Shown here piece by piece: positions 28,957 through 39,331 of a stretch of 64,000 nucleotides of DNA. The stretch is from assembly GCA_050747525.1 (NCBI GenBank), contig JBOGOC010000063.1:1-64000 (forward strand), read 5' to 3'. Under the pieces are notes generated by a model. That model was not told the DNA's origin. It ran no database searches and saw only the letters and a program-made list of their open reading frames with translations. The position numbers were made by a program, and so were the translations under genes. The stretch comes from JBOGOC01 sp050747525. Lineage in GTDB: Bacteria > Acidobacteriota > Polarisedimenticolia > JACPZX01 > DASXTC01. The stretch's first letter is position 1. Every line of letters begins with the position of its first letter.

Positions 28957-30780
28957 GTGCCTCCCCCCGGCGCCACGCTGCTGCCGGACGGGCGATGTCA
29001 CGTCCGCGTCTGGGCGCCGCGCCGGAGCCGCATCGATCTGCTGATCCTGTCGGGGCGTGAGCGCGGGCACCGGCTCGAGCCCGTCGAGGCGGGCTGGCAC
29101 GAGGCGATCGTGGAGGGGGTCTCCGCCGGGGACCGCTACCAGCTCGTGCTGGACGGCGCCGTGCGCCGGCCCGATCCCGCGTCGCGGCTGCAGCCCGACG
29201 GGGTGCACGAGCCCTCCGAGATCGTGTCCCCCGCAGCGCCGGGATGGGACGCGCCGGCCTGGCGCGGCCTTCCGCTGGAGCGCTGCGTGCTGTACGAGCT
29301 GCACGTGGGGACCTTCACGCCCGAGGGGACATTCGACGCCGTCATCCCGCGGCTCGACCAGCTGCGGGCCCTGGGCGTGACGTTCATCGAGCTGATGCCC
29401 GTGGCGGCCTTTCCGGGCGCCCGCAACTGGGGCTACGACGGGGTGCAGCCCTACGCCGTGCACGCGGCCTACGGTGGGCCCGCCGGGCTCCGCCGCCTGG
29501 TGGCCGCGGCCCACCGGCGCGGCCTCGCCGTGGCCCTCGACGTCGTCTACAACCACCTCGGCCCCGAGGGGAACTACCTCGATGATTTCGGCCCCTACGC
29601 CTCGGATCGATACCGGACCCCCTGGGGGGCGGCCCTGAACTTCGACGGGCCGTACAGCGACGAGGTGCGGCGGCATTTCATCGGGAGCGCCCTGGAGTTC
29701 GTCGAGCACTTCGGGATCGACATGCTGCGCGTGGATGCCGTGCACGGGATCGTGGACCTGTCGGCCCGTCCCTTTCTGGCCGAGCTGTGCGATGACGTGG
29801 CGGCGCTCGCCCGGCGGCTGGGCAGGCTGGTGCCGGTGGTGGCCGAGAGCGACCTCAACGACGTCCGCGTCCTGCGCACGGAAGCCGAGGGGGGCTACGG
29901 CTTCGAGGCCCAGTGGAGCGACGACTTCCATCATGCGCTCCATGTCCTGGTGACGGGTGAGCGCGCCGGCTATTACCAGGACTTCGAGGGGATCGACCCG
30001 CTCCGCCGCAGCCTGGAAGAGGGGTTCGTCTACTCGGGCCAGCGCTCGGCCCACCGCCGGCGGCGCCACGGCAACGACGCGCGCGGCATCGCGCCGGGCC
30101 GCCTGGTGGTGTTCGCCCAGAACCACGACCAGGTGGGGAACCGCATGCGGGGAGATCGCCTCTCGAGCCTCGTTTCCCGGGAGAAGCTGAAGCTGGTGGC
30201 CGCGGCCACGCTGCTGTCGCCGTTCATCCCGCTGCTCTTCATGGGAGAGGAGTACGGCGAGACCGCCCCCTTCCTCTATTTCGTCAGCCATGGAGATCCC
30301 GGCCTGATCGAAGCGGTGAGGCGTGGACGCCGCGAGGAGTTCGCTTCGTTCGGATGGGAAGGGGAGGTCCCGGACCCTCAGGCCGAGGAGACGTTCCGCC
30401 GCTCCCGCCTGGACTGGACGCTGCTCGACCGCGCCGGCCATCGCGAGCTGCTCGCGTACCACGCCGAGCTGCTCGGGCTGCGCCGCGAGCTGCCGCCCCT
30501 GGCCAGGCTGAGCCGCGAAGGGATGGAGGTGGGCACGCATCCGGGCGCGCGCGCGCTGTGGGTGCGCCGGGCGGCCGGCGGCCAGGAAGCCCTCCTGGCG
30601 CTGAACTTCGAGCCGAGCGGCACGAGCATGCGCTGGTCCCGGGCCGGCGGCCCGTGGACGCTGCGGCTCGACTCGGCCTCCCCGCGCTGGGGAGGGCCCG
30701 GCAGCCGGCTGCCCGCTCTCCTCCCCGCGGATCAGGACATCGAGCTTTCTCCGGACTCGGCCGCCCTGTACGTCAGGTAG
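28957..30780 (+). CDS. treZ: Malto-oligosyltrehalose trehalohydrolase
   Basis: TreZ cleaves the alpha-1,4 bond next to the terminal trehalose of malto-oligosyltrehalose, releasing trehalose. The 607-residue product has the N-terminal domain (CHVRVWAPRRSRIDLLIL), the GH13 barrel with FIELMPVAAFPGARNWGYDG, VALDVVYNHLGPEGNYL, the nucleophile region IDMLRVDAVHGIVD, acid/base region PVVAESDLNDVRV and the late VVFAQNHDQVGNR. GTG 28957 gives the usual N-terminus; the frame is open upstream inside glgB. TreZ works with TreY two genes downstream. Confidence 0.95.
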   Translation: MPPPGATLLPDGRCHVRVWAPRRSRIDLLILSGRERGHRLEPVEAGWHEAIVEGVSAGDRYQLVLDGAVRRPDPASRLQPDGVHEPSEIVSPAAPGWDAPAWRGLPLERCVLYELHVGTFTPEGTFDAVIPRLDQLRALGVTFIELMPVAAFPGARNWGYDGVQPYAVHAAYGGPAGLRRLVAAAHRRGLAVALDVVYNHLGPEGNYLDDFGPYASDRYRTPWGAALNFDGPYSDEVRRHFIGSALEFVEHFGIDMLRVDAVHGIVDLSARPFLAELCDDVAALARRLGRLVPVVAESDLNDVRVLRTEAEGGYGFEAQWSDDFHHALHVLVTGERAGYYQDFEGIDPLRRSLEEGFVYSGQRSAHRRRRHGNDARGIAPGRLVVFAQNHDQVGNRMRGDRLSSLVSREKLKLVAAATLLSPFIPLLFMGEEYGETAPFLYFVSHGDPGLIEAVRRGRREEFASFGWEGEVPDPQAEETFRRSRLDWTLLDRAGHRELLAYHAELLGLRRELPPLARLSREGMEVGTHPGARALWVRRAAGGQEALLALNFEPSGTSMRWSRAGGPWTLRLDSASPRWGGPGSRLPALLPADQDIELSPDSAALYVR

Positions 30781-30823
30781 GCGCGTTCACCCAGGGGTTC
30801 CGCGGCCCGGCAGCCGCCACGGC

Positions 30824-33277
30824 ATGGCGATGAGCAGCCTCGAACGCTACGTGTGCGTGCACGGTCACTTCTATCAGCCGCCGCGGGAGAACCCCTGGCT
30901 GGAAAGCATCGAGCCTCAGGATTCTGCGGCCCCCTATCACGACTGGAACGAGCGCATCACGGCCGAGTGCTACGAGCCCAACGCCGCCTCGCGCATCGTG
31001 GACGGCGAGGGCCGCATCGAGAGGATCGTCAACAACTACGCCCGCATCAGCTTCAACGTGGGCCCGACGCTGCTCTCGTGGATGGAGACCACGGCCCCCG
31101 AGGTCTACCAGGCCATCCTGGAGGCGGACCGGGAGAGCCGCGGGCGTTTCGGCGGGCACGGCGGAGCCATCGCCCAGGTGTACAACCACATGATCCTCCC
31201 CCTGGCCAGCCGCCGCGATAAGCAGACGCAGGTGCTCTGGGGGATCCAGGACTTCGTCCACAGGTTCGGCCGCCGCCCCGAGGGGATGTGGCTTCCCGAG
31301 ACGGCCGCGGACACCGAGAGCCTCGAGGTGCTGGCCCAGCAGGGGATGCGCTTCACGATCCTGGCCCCCTCGCAGGCGCGGCGCGTGCGCAAGCGGGCCG
31401 CGCGGACCTGGCACGACGTGAGCGACGGACGCATCGATCCCACGTGCGCGTACGAGGCGCGCCTCCCTTCGGGACGCCGTATGGCCATCTTCTTCTACGA
31501 CGGCCCGGCCTCACGGGGTGTGGCCTTCGAGGGGCTGCTGGCGAACGGGGAGACGCTGGCTAAGCGCCTGACGGGGCTCTTTCGCGATGACCGGAGCTGG
31601 GAGCAGCTGGCCTCCATCGCCACGGACGGGGAGACCTACGGGCACCATCACCGTCATGGAGACATGGCCCTCGCCTACGCGCTGCATCACATCGAGTCCC
31701 GCGTCGGGATGATCGACGCGCACGATCTGGCGCGCCTGACCGTCTTCGGCGAGTACCTGGAGCGCCATCCCCCGGCGCATCAGGTGGAGATCCACGAGCC
31801 CAGCGCATGGAGCTGCGTGCACGGCGTGGGGCGGTGGGCGCGCGATTGCGGCTGCAGCAGCGGCGGGCATCCGGAATGGAACCAGCGATGGCGGCAGCCG
31901 CTGCGCGAGGCGCTGGACTGGCTGCGCGACGAGCTGGCCTCCCCCTGGGAGAGACGGGCACGCGAGCTGCTCAAGGATCCGTGGCAGGCCCGTGACGGGT
32001 ACATCGAGGTCGTGCTGGACCGGTCGGCGGGATCCAAGGCACGCTTCCTCAGGCGCCACGCGCGCCGCGAGCTGCTGGAGCATGAACGCGTCGAGGCCTT
32101 CAGGCTGATGGAGATGCAGCGGCATCTCATGCTCATGTACACGAGCTGCGGCTGGTTCTTCGACGAGCTGTCCGGCATCGAGACCACGCAGGTCATCCAG
32201 TACGCGGCGCGTGCGGTGCAGCTGGCGCATCAGGCGCTGGAGATCGACCTGGAGCCGGCGTTCAAGCAGCACCTGGCACGGGCACACGGCAACATCCCCG
32301 AGCAGGGGGACGGGGCGCGAATCTACGAATCGTTCGTCCGGCCCGCGATGCTCGACCTTCCCCAGGTGGGCGCCCACTACGCCATCAGCTCGCTGTTCGA
32401 GGACTATCCGGCCGAGGCCCGCCTGCACGGCTACACGGCGCGGCGTGAGGAGAAGGTGGTGATGAAGGCGGGCGGCGCGCGGCTGCTGGTGGGACGCGCG
32501 CGCATCACCTCGGTGGTGACCGGCGAGTCGCAGTGGCTGAGCTTCGGCGTTCTGCACATGGGGGATCACAACCTGCGGGCTGGTGTGACCTCCGAGATGA
32601 GCGACGAGGCCAACCAGCGGCTGCTGCGCGAAGCGGGCGAGCGGTTCGACGCCGGCGACCTGCCGGACGTGATCCGCATCCTGGGCGCGCACTTCGACGG
32701 GGCTGGCTACTCCCTGCGGTCGCTGTTCCGTGACGAGCAGCGCAAGGTGCTCGACCGGATCCTGGGCAAGGTGCTCACCGACGCCGAGGCCGGGCTGCGC
32801 GTCATCTACGAGCGGCACGTGCCCCTGCTGAGGTTCCTGGGCGAGCTGAACTTCCCCGCGCCGAGCGCCCTGAGGGCGGCCGCCGACTTCGTGGTCAATG
32901 CGACCCTGCGCCGCGCCTTCGAGCAGGAGGAGCTCGATCTGGAGCGCATCGACGCCCTGCTCGAGTCGGCGGCGCGCGAGCGCGTGTCGCTGGACGGAGC
33001 CTCCCTGGGCTACGCCATGAGCCGCAGCCTGCGACGCCTCATCGCGCGCCTGCGCGACGAGCCCTCCAACATGGAGCTGCTGCGGACGCTGGAAGCGGCG
33101 GCCGGCCTGGTGGGGAGGCTGCCGTTCGAGGTCGACACGCGCCGGGTGCAGAACCTCTACTACGACATGCTGCAGGGTGTCCAGCCGCGATACCGCGAGC
33201 GCACCGATCCGCAGGCCGTGGACTGGATCGCGCACTTCACGTCCCTGGGCGACCGCCTGTGGGTCCGAGCCGCGTGA
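30824..33277 (+). CDS. GH57-family glycoside hydrolase with DUF3536 domain
   Basis: The 817-residue product begins with the GH57 first conserved region VCVHGHFYQPPRENPW (His13 and His15). It has GMWLPETAADTESL, where Glu159 lies at the family's nucleophile position, and SIATDGETYGHHHRHG with Asp268 as probable acid/base. Residues from about 300 match the layout of proteins annotated DUF3536. GH57 includes alpha-amylases, branching enzymes, amylopullulanases and 4-alpha-glucanotransferases; the exact reaction is not known from sequence. Its place between treZ and treY, 4 bases before the latter, points to alpha-glucan trimming or debranching that would feed TreY. No signal peptide, so cytoplasmic. 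Confidence 0.85.
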   Translation: MAMSSLERYVCVHGHFYQPPRENPWLESIEPQDSAAPYHDWNERITAECYEPNAASRIVDGEGRIERIVNNYARISFNVGPTLLSWMETTAPEVYQAILEADRESRGRFGGHGGAIAQVYNHMILPLASRRDKQTQVLWGIQDFVHRFGRRPEGMWLPETAADTESLEVLAQQGMRFTILAPSQARRVRKRAARTWHDVSDGRIDPTCAYEARLPSGRRMAIFFYDGPASRGVAFEGLLANGETLAKRLTGLFRDDRSWEQLASIATDGETYGHHHRHGDMALAYALHHIESRVGMIDAHDLARLTVFGEYLERHPPAHQVEIHEPSAWSCVHGVGRWARDCGCSSGGHPEWNQRWRQPLREALDWLRDELASPWERRARELLKDPWQARDGYIEVVLDRSAGSKARFLRRHARRELLEHERVEAFRLMEMQRHLMLMYTSCGWFFDELSGIETTQVIQYAARAVQLAHQALEIDLEPAFKQHLARAHGNIPEQGDGARIYESFVRPAMLDLPQVGAHYAISSLFEDYPAEARLHGYTARREEKVVMKAGGARLLVGRARITSVVTGESQWLSFGVLHMGDHNLRAGVTSEMSDEANQRLLREAGERFDAGDLPDVIRILGAHFDGAGYSLRSLFRDEQRKVLDRILGKVLTDAEAGLRVIYERHVPLLRFLGELNFPAPSALRAAADFVVNATLRRAFEQEELDLERIDALLESAARERVSLDGASLGYAMSRSLRRLIARLRDEPSNMELLRTLEAAAGLVGRLPFEVDTRRVQNLYYDMLQGVQPRYRERTDPQAVDWIAHFTSLGDRLWVRAA

Positions 33278-33281
33278 GGTT

Positions 33282-35909
33282 ATGGCCGCACGGCGGATCA
33301 TCGCGGCTCCCGTCTCGACGTGCCGGCTGCAGTTCAGCCGGACGTTCGGCTTCCGCGAGGCGGCCCGCCTCGTGGCGTACCTGCACGATCTCGGGGTCAC
33401 CGATCTCTACGCCTCGCCGCTGGCGGTGGCCCGCCAGGGAAGCACGCACGGCTATGACGTCGTGGACCCCCGGCGGCTGAACTCCGTCCTCGGCTCGCAG
33501 GGTGACTTCATCCGGATGTCGCGCTCCCTGCGCCGGCGGGGCATGGGGCTGCTGCTGGACATCGTCCCGAACCACATGGCGGCGCATCCCGAGAATCCAT
33601 GGTGGATGGATGTGCTGCGGCGCGGCGCGGCGTCGCGCTGGGCCCCCTTCTTCGACATCCGCTGGCGCCCGCCGCGAGGGGATCTGGGCCAGGTGGTGCT
33701 GCCGGTGCTGGGCGCCGATTACGAGGCCGAGCTGGAGAACGGAGCTTTCAGGCTGTCCTGGGAGGATGGAGAGGTGTGGCTGCGCTACGGCGGACTGCGG
33801 CTTCCCCTCGACCCCAGGACCGTGCGGGGCCTGGAGCCGGGACGGCTCCTGACCCTGACCGGACGTCCCGGAGACAGAGGGAGCTTCCAGCGGCTCGACG
33901 CGCTGCTGGCGCGGCAGCACTACCGGCTGATCCCCTGGCGGCGCGCCGGCGAGGAGGTCAACTACCGGCGCTTCTTCGACATCTCCGACCTGGTGTGCCT
34001 GCGCGAGGAGGACCCCCGGGTCTTCGAGACCGTTCACCGCCTCTGCTTCCGCCTCATCGCGGCCGGGCACGTGACGGGCCTGCGGGTGGATCACGTGGAC
34101 GGGCTGGCCGATCCGGAGGAGTACCTGTCACGGCTGCGCGCGCGCGCGGGGCCCGCCGTCTACATCGTGGTGGAGAAGATCCTCGCCTCCGGAGAGCACC
34201 TTCCATCGCGCTGGCCGGTGGCGGGGACCACGGGATACGACCTGCTCAACGACATCAACGAGATCCTGGTGGATCCCCGGGGCGCCCACGAGCTGGACTC
34301 GGTCTACGAAGAGATGACGGGGGATCTGGCCCGCTTCGACGACGTCGTGTACGGCAAGAAGAAGCGGATGATGGAGACCCACTTCCGCGGCGAGGTGCGC
34401 GAGCTGGCCTGGGTCCTGGCGCGCCTGATCCCCGTGGGCCGGCGCGGTGCCCGGAGCCTGTCGGGCGACGATCTCGAGCGCGCCCTCATGGAGGTGACGG
34501 CGTGCCTTCCCGTCTACCGCACCTACATGAAGGACGGCAAGGTGCGGCGGGCGGACCGCCAGGCCATACGCACGGCCCTGCGCGAAGCGTCGCGGCGCGG
34601 ACGCGCGCGCCTGGCAGCCGTGGCCGCGCTGGGAGGTGTGCTCCTTCCGGCGGGCAGGATCTCTCCGGAGCAGATGGGCTTCCGCCGGCGCTGGCAGCAG
34701 TTCACCGGCCCGGTGATGGCCAAGGGGGGGGAGGACACGGCGCTTTACGTCTACAGCCGGCTGCTGTCGCTCAACGAGGTGGGGGGCAACCCCGGGTCGC
34801 CCGGGCTCTCGGTGGAGGAATTCCACCGGCGCGTGAGCGCCCGCGCGCGCGGCTGGCGTGCCGCCATGAACGCCACGGCCACGCACGACACCAAGCGGGG
34901 AGAGGACGTGCGTGCGCGGATCAACGTGCTGTCGGAGATCCCGGCCGAGTGGGGCGCCCGCCTGCGCCTGTGGCGCCAGCTGAACGAGCCACGCCGGCGG
35001 ATGGTGCGCGGCGTGCCGGTCCCCGATCGCCGCGAGGAGCTGCAGCTGTACCAGATGCTGCTGGGGGCCTGGCCCCTTCGCTCCGACGGCGTGGAGTCCT
35101 TCCGCCGCCGCTTCGCTTCGTACCTGACCAAGGCCGCGCGCGAAGCGAAGGTCCACACGCGTTGGCGCCGGCCCGTTCCGGAGCACGAAGAGGCGCTGAT
35201 CGGCTTCATGAACGCGATCCTCGCCCCGGCGAGAGGGAACCGGTTCCTGCACGACTTCCTGGAGTTCCAGCAGAGGATCGCCTGGCACGGTGCGCTCAAC
35301 GGACTGGCGTCCGTCCTGCTCAAGTCGGCCGCTCCCGGCGTGACCGACCTGTATCAGGGATGCGAGCTGTGGGATCTCCGCCTGGTGGACCCGGACAACC
35401 GTCGTCCGGTGGACTGGGATCGGCGCCGAAGGTACCTGGCCGACATCGCGCGCCGGTGGGCGGCCGGGCCGGACACCGCCTCCGAACTCCTCTCTTCCTG
35501 GCGCGATGGACGCATCAAGATGATGGTGATCTGGCGGTCCCTCACCTTGCGCCGCGCCAACGGGAGCCTCTTCCTTCGAGGGACCTGCCTGCCGGTGCGC
35601 GCCGGTGGCCCGGCTTCGCGCCACGTCGTGGCGTTCGCGCGGCGGCTGGAGGGTGCCTGGGTGCTGGCGGCCGCCACCCGGCTGAGCGCCCGCCTGGGTC
35701 TTGCCGGCCCGCCCCTCCACAACGAGCCATGGGGGATCACCACGCTGGCACTTCCTCCCGGAGCCCCCTCCACGTGGACGGACGTCCTGACAGGACGGGT
35801 CATCGAGGCCTCGTGCGGGCGGGGCCGGGGGCGCATCCCGGCCGCCATCCTCTTCGGCACCCTGCCGATCGCCTTGCTGCGCGCGGGGTCGGTCAGGGAA
35901 CCCGCCTGA
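33282..35909 (+). CDS. treY: Malto-oligosyltrehalose synthase
   Basis: TreY converts the reducing end of malto-oligosaccharides to a trehalose unit by intramolecular transglycosylation. The 875-residue product has STCRLQFSRTFGFREAARL at its start, STHGYDVVDPRRLN, LLLDIVPNHMAAHPENP, the nucleophile region GLRVDHVDGLADPEEYL, YIVVEKILASGE (acid/base) and GTTGYDLLNDINE, all TreY landmarks. It is longer than the minimal 700-residue enzymes because of the usual inserted helical region. The ATG lies 4 bases after the GH57 stop. It is the last gene of the glucan operon; an 84-base gap precedes the ABC cassette. Confidence 0.95.
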   Translation: MAARRIIAAPVSTCRLQFSRTFGFREAARLVAYLHDLGVTDLYASPLAVARQGSTHGYDVVDPRRLNSVLGSQGDFIRMSRSLRRRGMGLLLDIVPNHMAAHPENPWWMDVLRRGAASRWAPFFDIRWRPPRGDLGQVVLPVLGADYEAELENGAFRLSWEDGEVWLRYGGLRLPLDPRTVRGLEPGRLLTLTGRPGDRGSFQRLDALLARQHYRLIPWRRAGEEVNYRRFFDISDLVCLREEDPRVFETVHRLCFRLIAAGHVTGLRVDHVDGLADPEEYLSRLRARAGPAVYIVVEKILASGEHLPSRWPVAGTTGYDLLNDINEILVDPRGAHELDSVYEEMTGDLARFDDVVYGKKKRMMETHFRGEVRELAWVLARLIPVGRRGARSLSGDDLERALMEVTACLPVYRTYMKDGKVRRADRQAIRTALREASRRGRARLAAVAALGGVLLPAGRISPEQMGFRRRWQQFTGPVMAKGGEDTALYVYSRLLSLNEVGGNPGSPGLSVEEFHRRVSARARGWRAAMNATATHDTKRGEDVRARINVLSEIPAEWGARLRLWRQLNEPRRRMVRGVPVPDRREELQLYQMLLGAWPLRSDGVESFRRRFASYLTKAAREAKVHTRWRRPVPEHEEALIGFMNAILAPARGNRFLHDFLEFQQRIAWHGALNGLASVLLKSAAPGVTDLYQGCELWDLRLVDPDNRRPVDWDRRRRYLADIARRWAAGPDTASELLSSWRDGRIKMMVIWRSLTLRRANGSLFLRGTCLPVRAGGPASRHVVAFARRLEGAWVLAAATRLSARLGLAGPPLHNEPWGITTLALPPGAPSTWTDVLTGRVIEASCGRGRGRIPAAILFGTLPIALLRAGSVREPA

Positions 35910-35993
35910 GCCTCCCCACGTAGGAAACTCTGGTCACTGTGGTAGAGTCGCGCTCCCGGCCGCGCTGGCCGGGCTCGTACGCGGAGGGGGGGC

Positions 35994-36934
<941 letters not shown>

Positions 36935-36935
<1 letters not shown>

Positions 36936-38185
36936 TGAAGACGTTGCTCGCCCTGGCCGGCAAAGACCTCCGGCGGCGCCTCGCGGAGCCCATCGGCCTG
37001 CTGTTCAACCTCTCCATCCCGCTGGTGATCGCAGGCACGATGGCCATGGCCTTCGGCGGGCGGAGCGGCTCGGAGTCCCCCGTGCTGCGCCTGGTGCTCG
37101 TGGATCTGGACGAAGGCCCCCTCTCCCAGTTCCTGGCCGGTGGATCCCAGAACAGTGAGGCGGCCGAGCGGATGCAGGTGGTGCGGGCCACGACGCGCGA
37201 GGAGGGGCTGGAGAAGCTCCACGATGAGGAGGCCGCGGCGCTCGTGGTCATCCCCAAGGGCTTCAGCCGAACGCTGCTGAGCGGGGAGCGGGCCACCTTC
37301 GAAGTCCTGAAGAACCCATCGCAGACGGTCATGCCCCAGGTGGCGGAGAAGGGGGCCGAGGTCCTCAGTCTGTACGCGGCGGTGCTGCGGCGCCTGGTGG
37401 ACGAGGACCTGCCGCGCCTGAAAGGGCTGGTCGACGGAGACGGATGGGACGATGCCGCCGGGCTCGCCCTGGCCCTCATCCGGATGAAGGGCCGCGTGGA
37501 CGCGGCCGACGACGTCCTGTTCCCCCCGCTCATCGAGATCGGAGAGCCCGTCAAGCGGGACGCGGCCCCGGGACGGAGCTTCAACATCATGGCCTGGATG
37601 TATCCGGGCCTCATGGTGATGGGGCTGATGTACACCGGGCTGCTGCAGATGCGCGATCTGCTGCGCGAGCGCGACGCGGGGACCCTCCGGCGTCAGCTGT
37701 GCTCGCCGGTCGGGGCGGCGCACGTGCTGGGCTCCAAGATCGTGAGCGTCGCGATGATGGTGGCTCTGTCGCTGATCATCATGATGGCCATCGGCACGGC
37801 CGCGTTCGGCATGCGATGGGGAGCGCCCACCGTCCTCGTTCCCCTGTCCGCCGCGGTGGTGCTGGCCATCACCGGCTTCTGCGCGATGCTCTTCGCCCTG
37901 GTCAGCACGGAGCGGCAGGGCGATGCCGTGGGAGGGATCGTGGTCATGCTGATGTCCATGGTCGGCGGCGCGTTCATCCCACCTCAGGTCATGCCTCCAT
38001 TTCTGCGCAGCGCTCAGGCGGGCACGCTGAATCACTGGGCGCATGACGCGCTGCGCACGGTCTCCTTCGGAGGAGGCTGGGACAAGGTGGCCACCCATAT
38101 GCTGGTGCTCACGACCATGGGACTCCTGTTCGTCGGTGCGGGCCTGCTGCTGCTCCACCGCCGGCACATGCGGGGGCACGCATGA
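36935..38185 (+). CDS. ABC-2 type permease with large extracytoplasmic loop
   Basis: The 416-residue product has an N-terminal membrane anchor (LLFNLSIPLVIAGTMAMAF), a roughly 190-residue extracytoplasmic region, then five or six hydrophobic segments from about residue 215 (MAWMYPGLMVMGLMYTGLL onward). The layout is that of ABC2_membrane_3 (YhfF/DrrB-like) exporters. Its ATG overlaps the ATPase stop, and its stop overlaps the next permease as ATGA. Confidence 0.88.
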
Positions 38186-39285
38186 GGGCGCTGACGCTGG
38201 CGCGCGAGGATCTGCGGCTCACGCTGCGGGACCGCAGCTCGATCTTCTGGATCTTCCTGGCGCCGCTCATCTGGGTCTATTTCTTCGGCTTCCTCGCGCA
38301 GGCGCCCGATCCCAGCAAGGTGAAGATCAGCCTCACCGTGATCCAGCAGGACGACTCGCCGCTGGCCGGCCGTCTCATCGAGCAGCTGAAGTCCGAGGGA
38401 TTCGATCTGACCGTGATCCCCCCCGGCCGGGAGACCGGCCCGTTGGGGCGCTCCGTCCGTGCCGTGACCATCCCGGCAGGCTTCGGTGACGCGGTCCTGC
38501 GAAAAGAGAAGATGAAGCTCCCCTTCACCGAGGGGTCCAGCGTGAATCCCCAGGGAACCCTGGCCGCGCAGGTGGGTCTGCACAAAGCGGTGATGCGCAT
38601 GCTGGCCGAGCAGGCTTTCGGCGGCATGCGCCCCGAAGACGACGTCCTGGCCGTGTCCTCCGGCTGGGCCACGACCAAAACCATTCCGTCCGGCGTGGAG
38701 CAGACCATTCCGGGCAACCTGGTCATGTTCGTGCTGATCGCCACGATGACCTACGGCGCCGCCCTGCTGGCGCAGGAGCGCCGCACCGGCGTGCTGCGGC
38801 GGGTCGCCACCACGCCCACCACGCGGATGGAGATCCTCACGGGCAAGCTGCTGGGCAGGATGATCGTGGCGGGCGTGCAGACGCTGGTCTTCCTGACCAT
38901 TGGGCTCACGCTCTTCCGGATCGGGTGGGGCCGCGATCCGCTGGGGCTCGCGCTCCTGCTGGTGGTCTACATCTTCTGCGCGGCCTCGCTGAGCATGCTC
39001 ACCGGATCGCTGTTCGCGACGGCGGACTCCGCGTCCGGCGCGGGGATCGTGGCCTGCCTGGGCATGTCGGCCCTGGGAGGGTGCTGGTGGCCGGTGGAGG
39101 TGATGCCCGCGTGGATGCGCTCACTGGCCTACGCCTTTCCCACCGCCTGGGCCCTGAATGGGCTTCACGAGCTGATCTCGTGGGGAGGGACCCTCTCGCA
39201 GGTCCTCCCGCACTGCGGGGTCATCTTCCTCTTCGGAGCCGCCGCGCTGGCGCTCGCCATCAACCGACTCGACGTCACCGCCTAG
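38182..39285 (+). CDS. ABC-2 type permease, second subunit
   Basis: The 367-residue product shares the design of the preceding permease: one N-terminal membrane span (IFWIFLAPLIWVYFFGFLA), an extracytoplasmic stretch, then about five spans from residue 175, ending ALALAINRLDV. The conserved LAQERRTGVLRRVATTP segment is the coupling region of ABC-2 permeases. The two permeases probably form a heterodimer with the ATPase. Confidence 0.88.
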   Translation: MRALTLAREDLRLTLRDRSSIFWIFLAPLIWVYFFGFLAQAPDPSKVKISLTVIQQDDSPLAGRLIEQLKSEGFDLTVIPPGRETGPLGRSVRAVTIPAGFGDAVLRKEKMKLPFTEGSSVNPQGTLAAQVGLHKAVMRMLAEQAFGGMRPEDDVLAVSSGWATTKTIPSGVEQTIPGNLVMFVLIATMTYGAALLAQERRTGVLRRVATTPTTRMEILTGKLLGRMIVAGVQTLVFLTIGLTLFRIGWGRDPLGLALLLVVYIFCAASLSMLTGSLFATADSASGAGIVACLGMSALGGCWWPVEVMPAWMRSLAYAFPTAWALNGLHELISWGGTLSQVLPHCGVIFLFGAAALALAINRLDVTA

Positions 39286-39293
39286 GAACGCCC

Positions 39294-39321
39294 TTGCCAA
39301 GCCGTCATCAGGTGCTAGGAT
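39294..39321 (+). promoter_or_regulatory. Candidate sigma-70 type promoter for the sulfatase-fold genes
   Basis: TTGCCA and TAGGAT are separated by 16 bases. The expected start point near 39328 is only about four bases before the ATG at 39332, so the transcript would be nearly leaderless, or the downstream ATG at 39383 is the true start. Confidence 0.45.
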
Positions 39322-39331
39322 GGCTGGCTAA

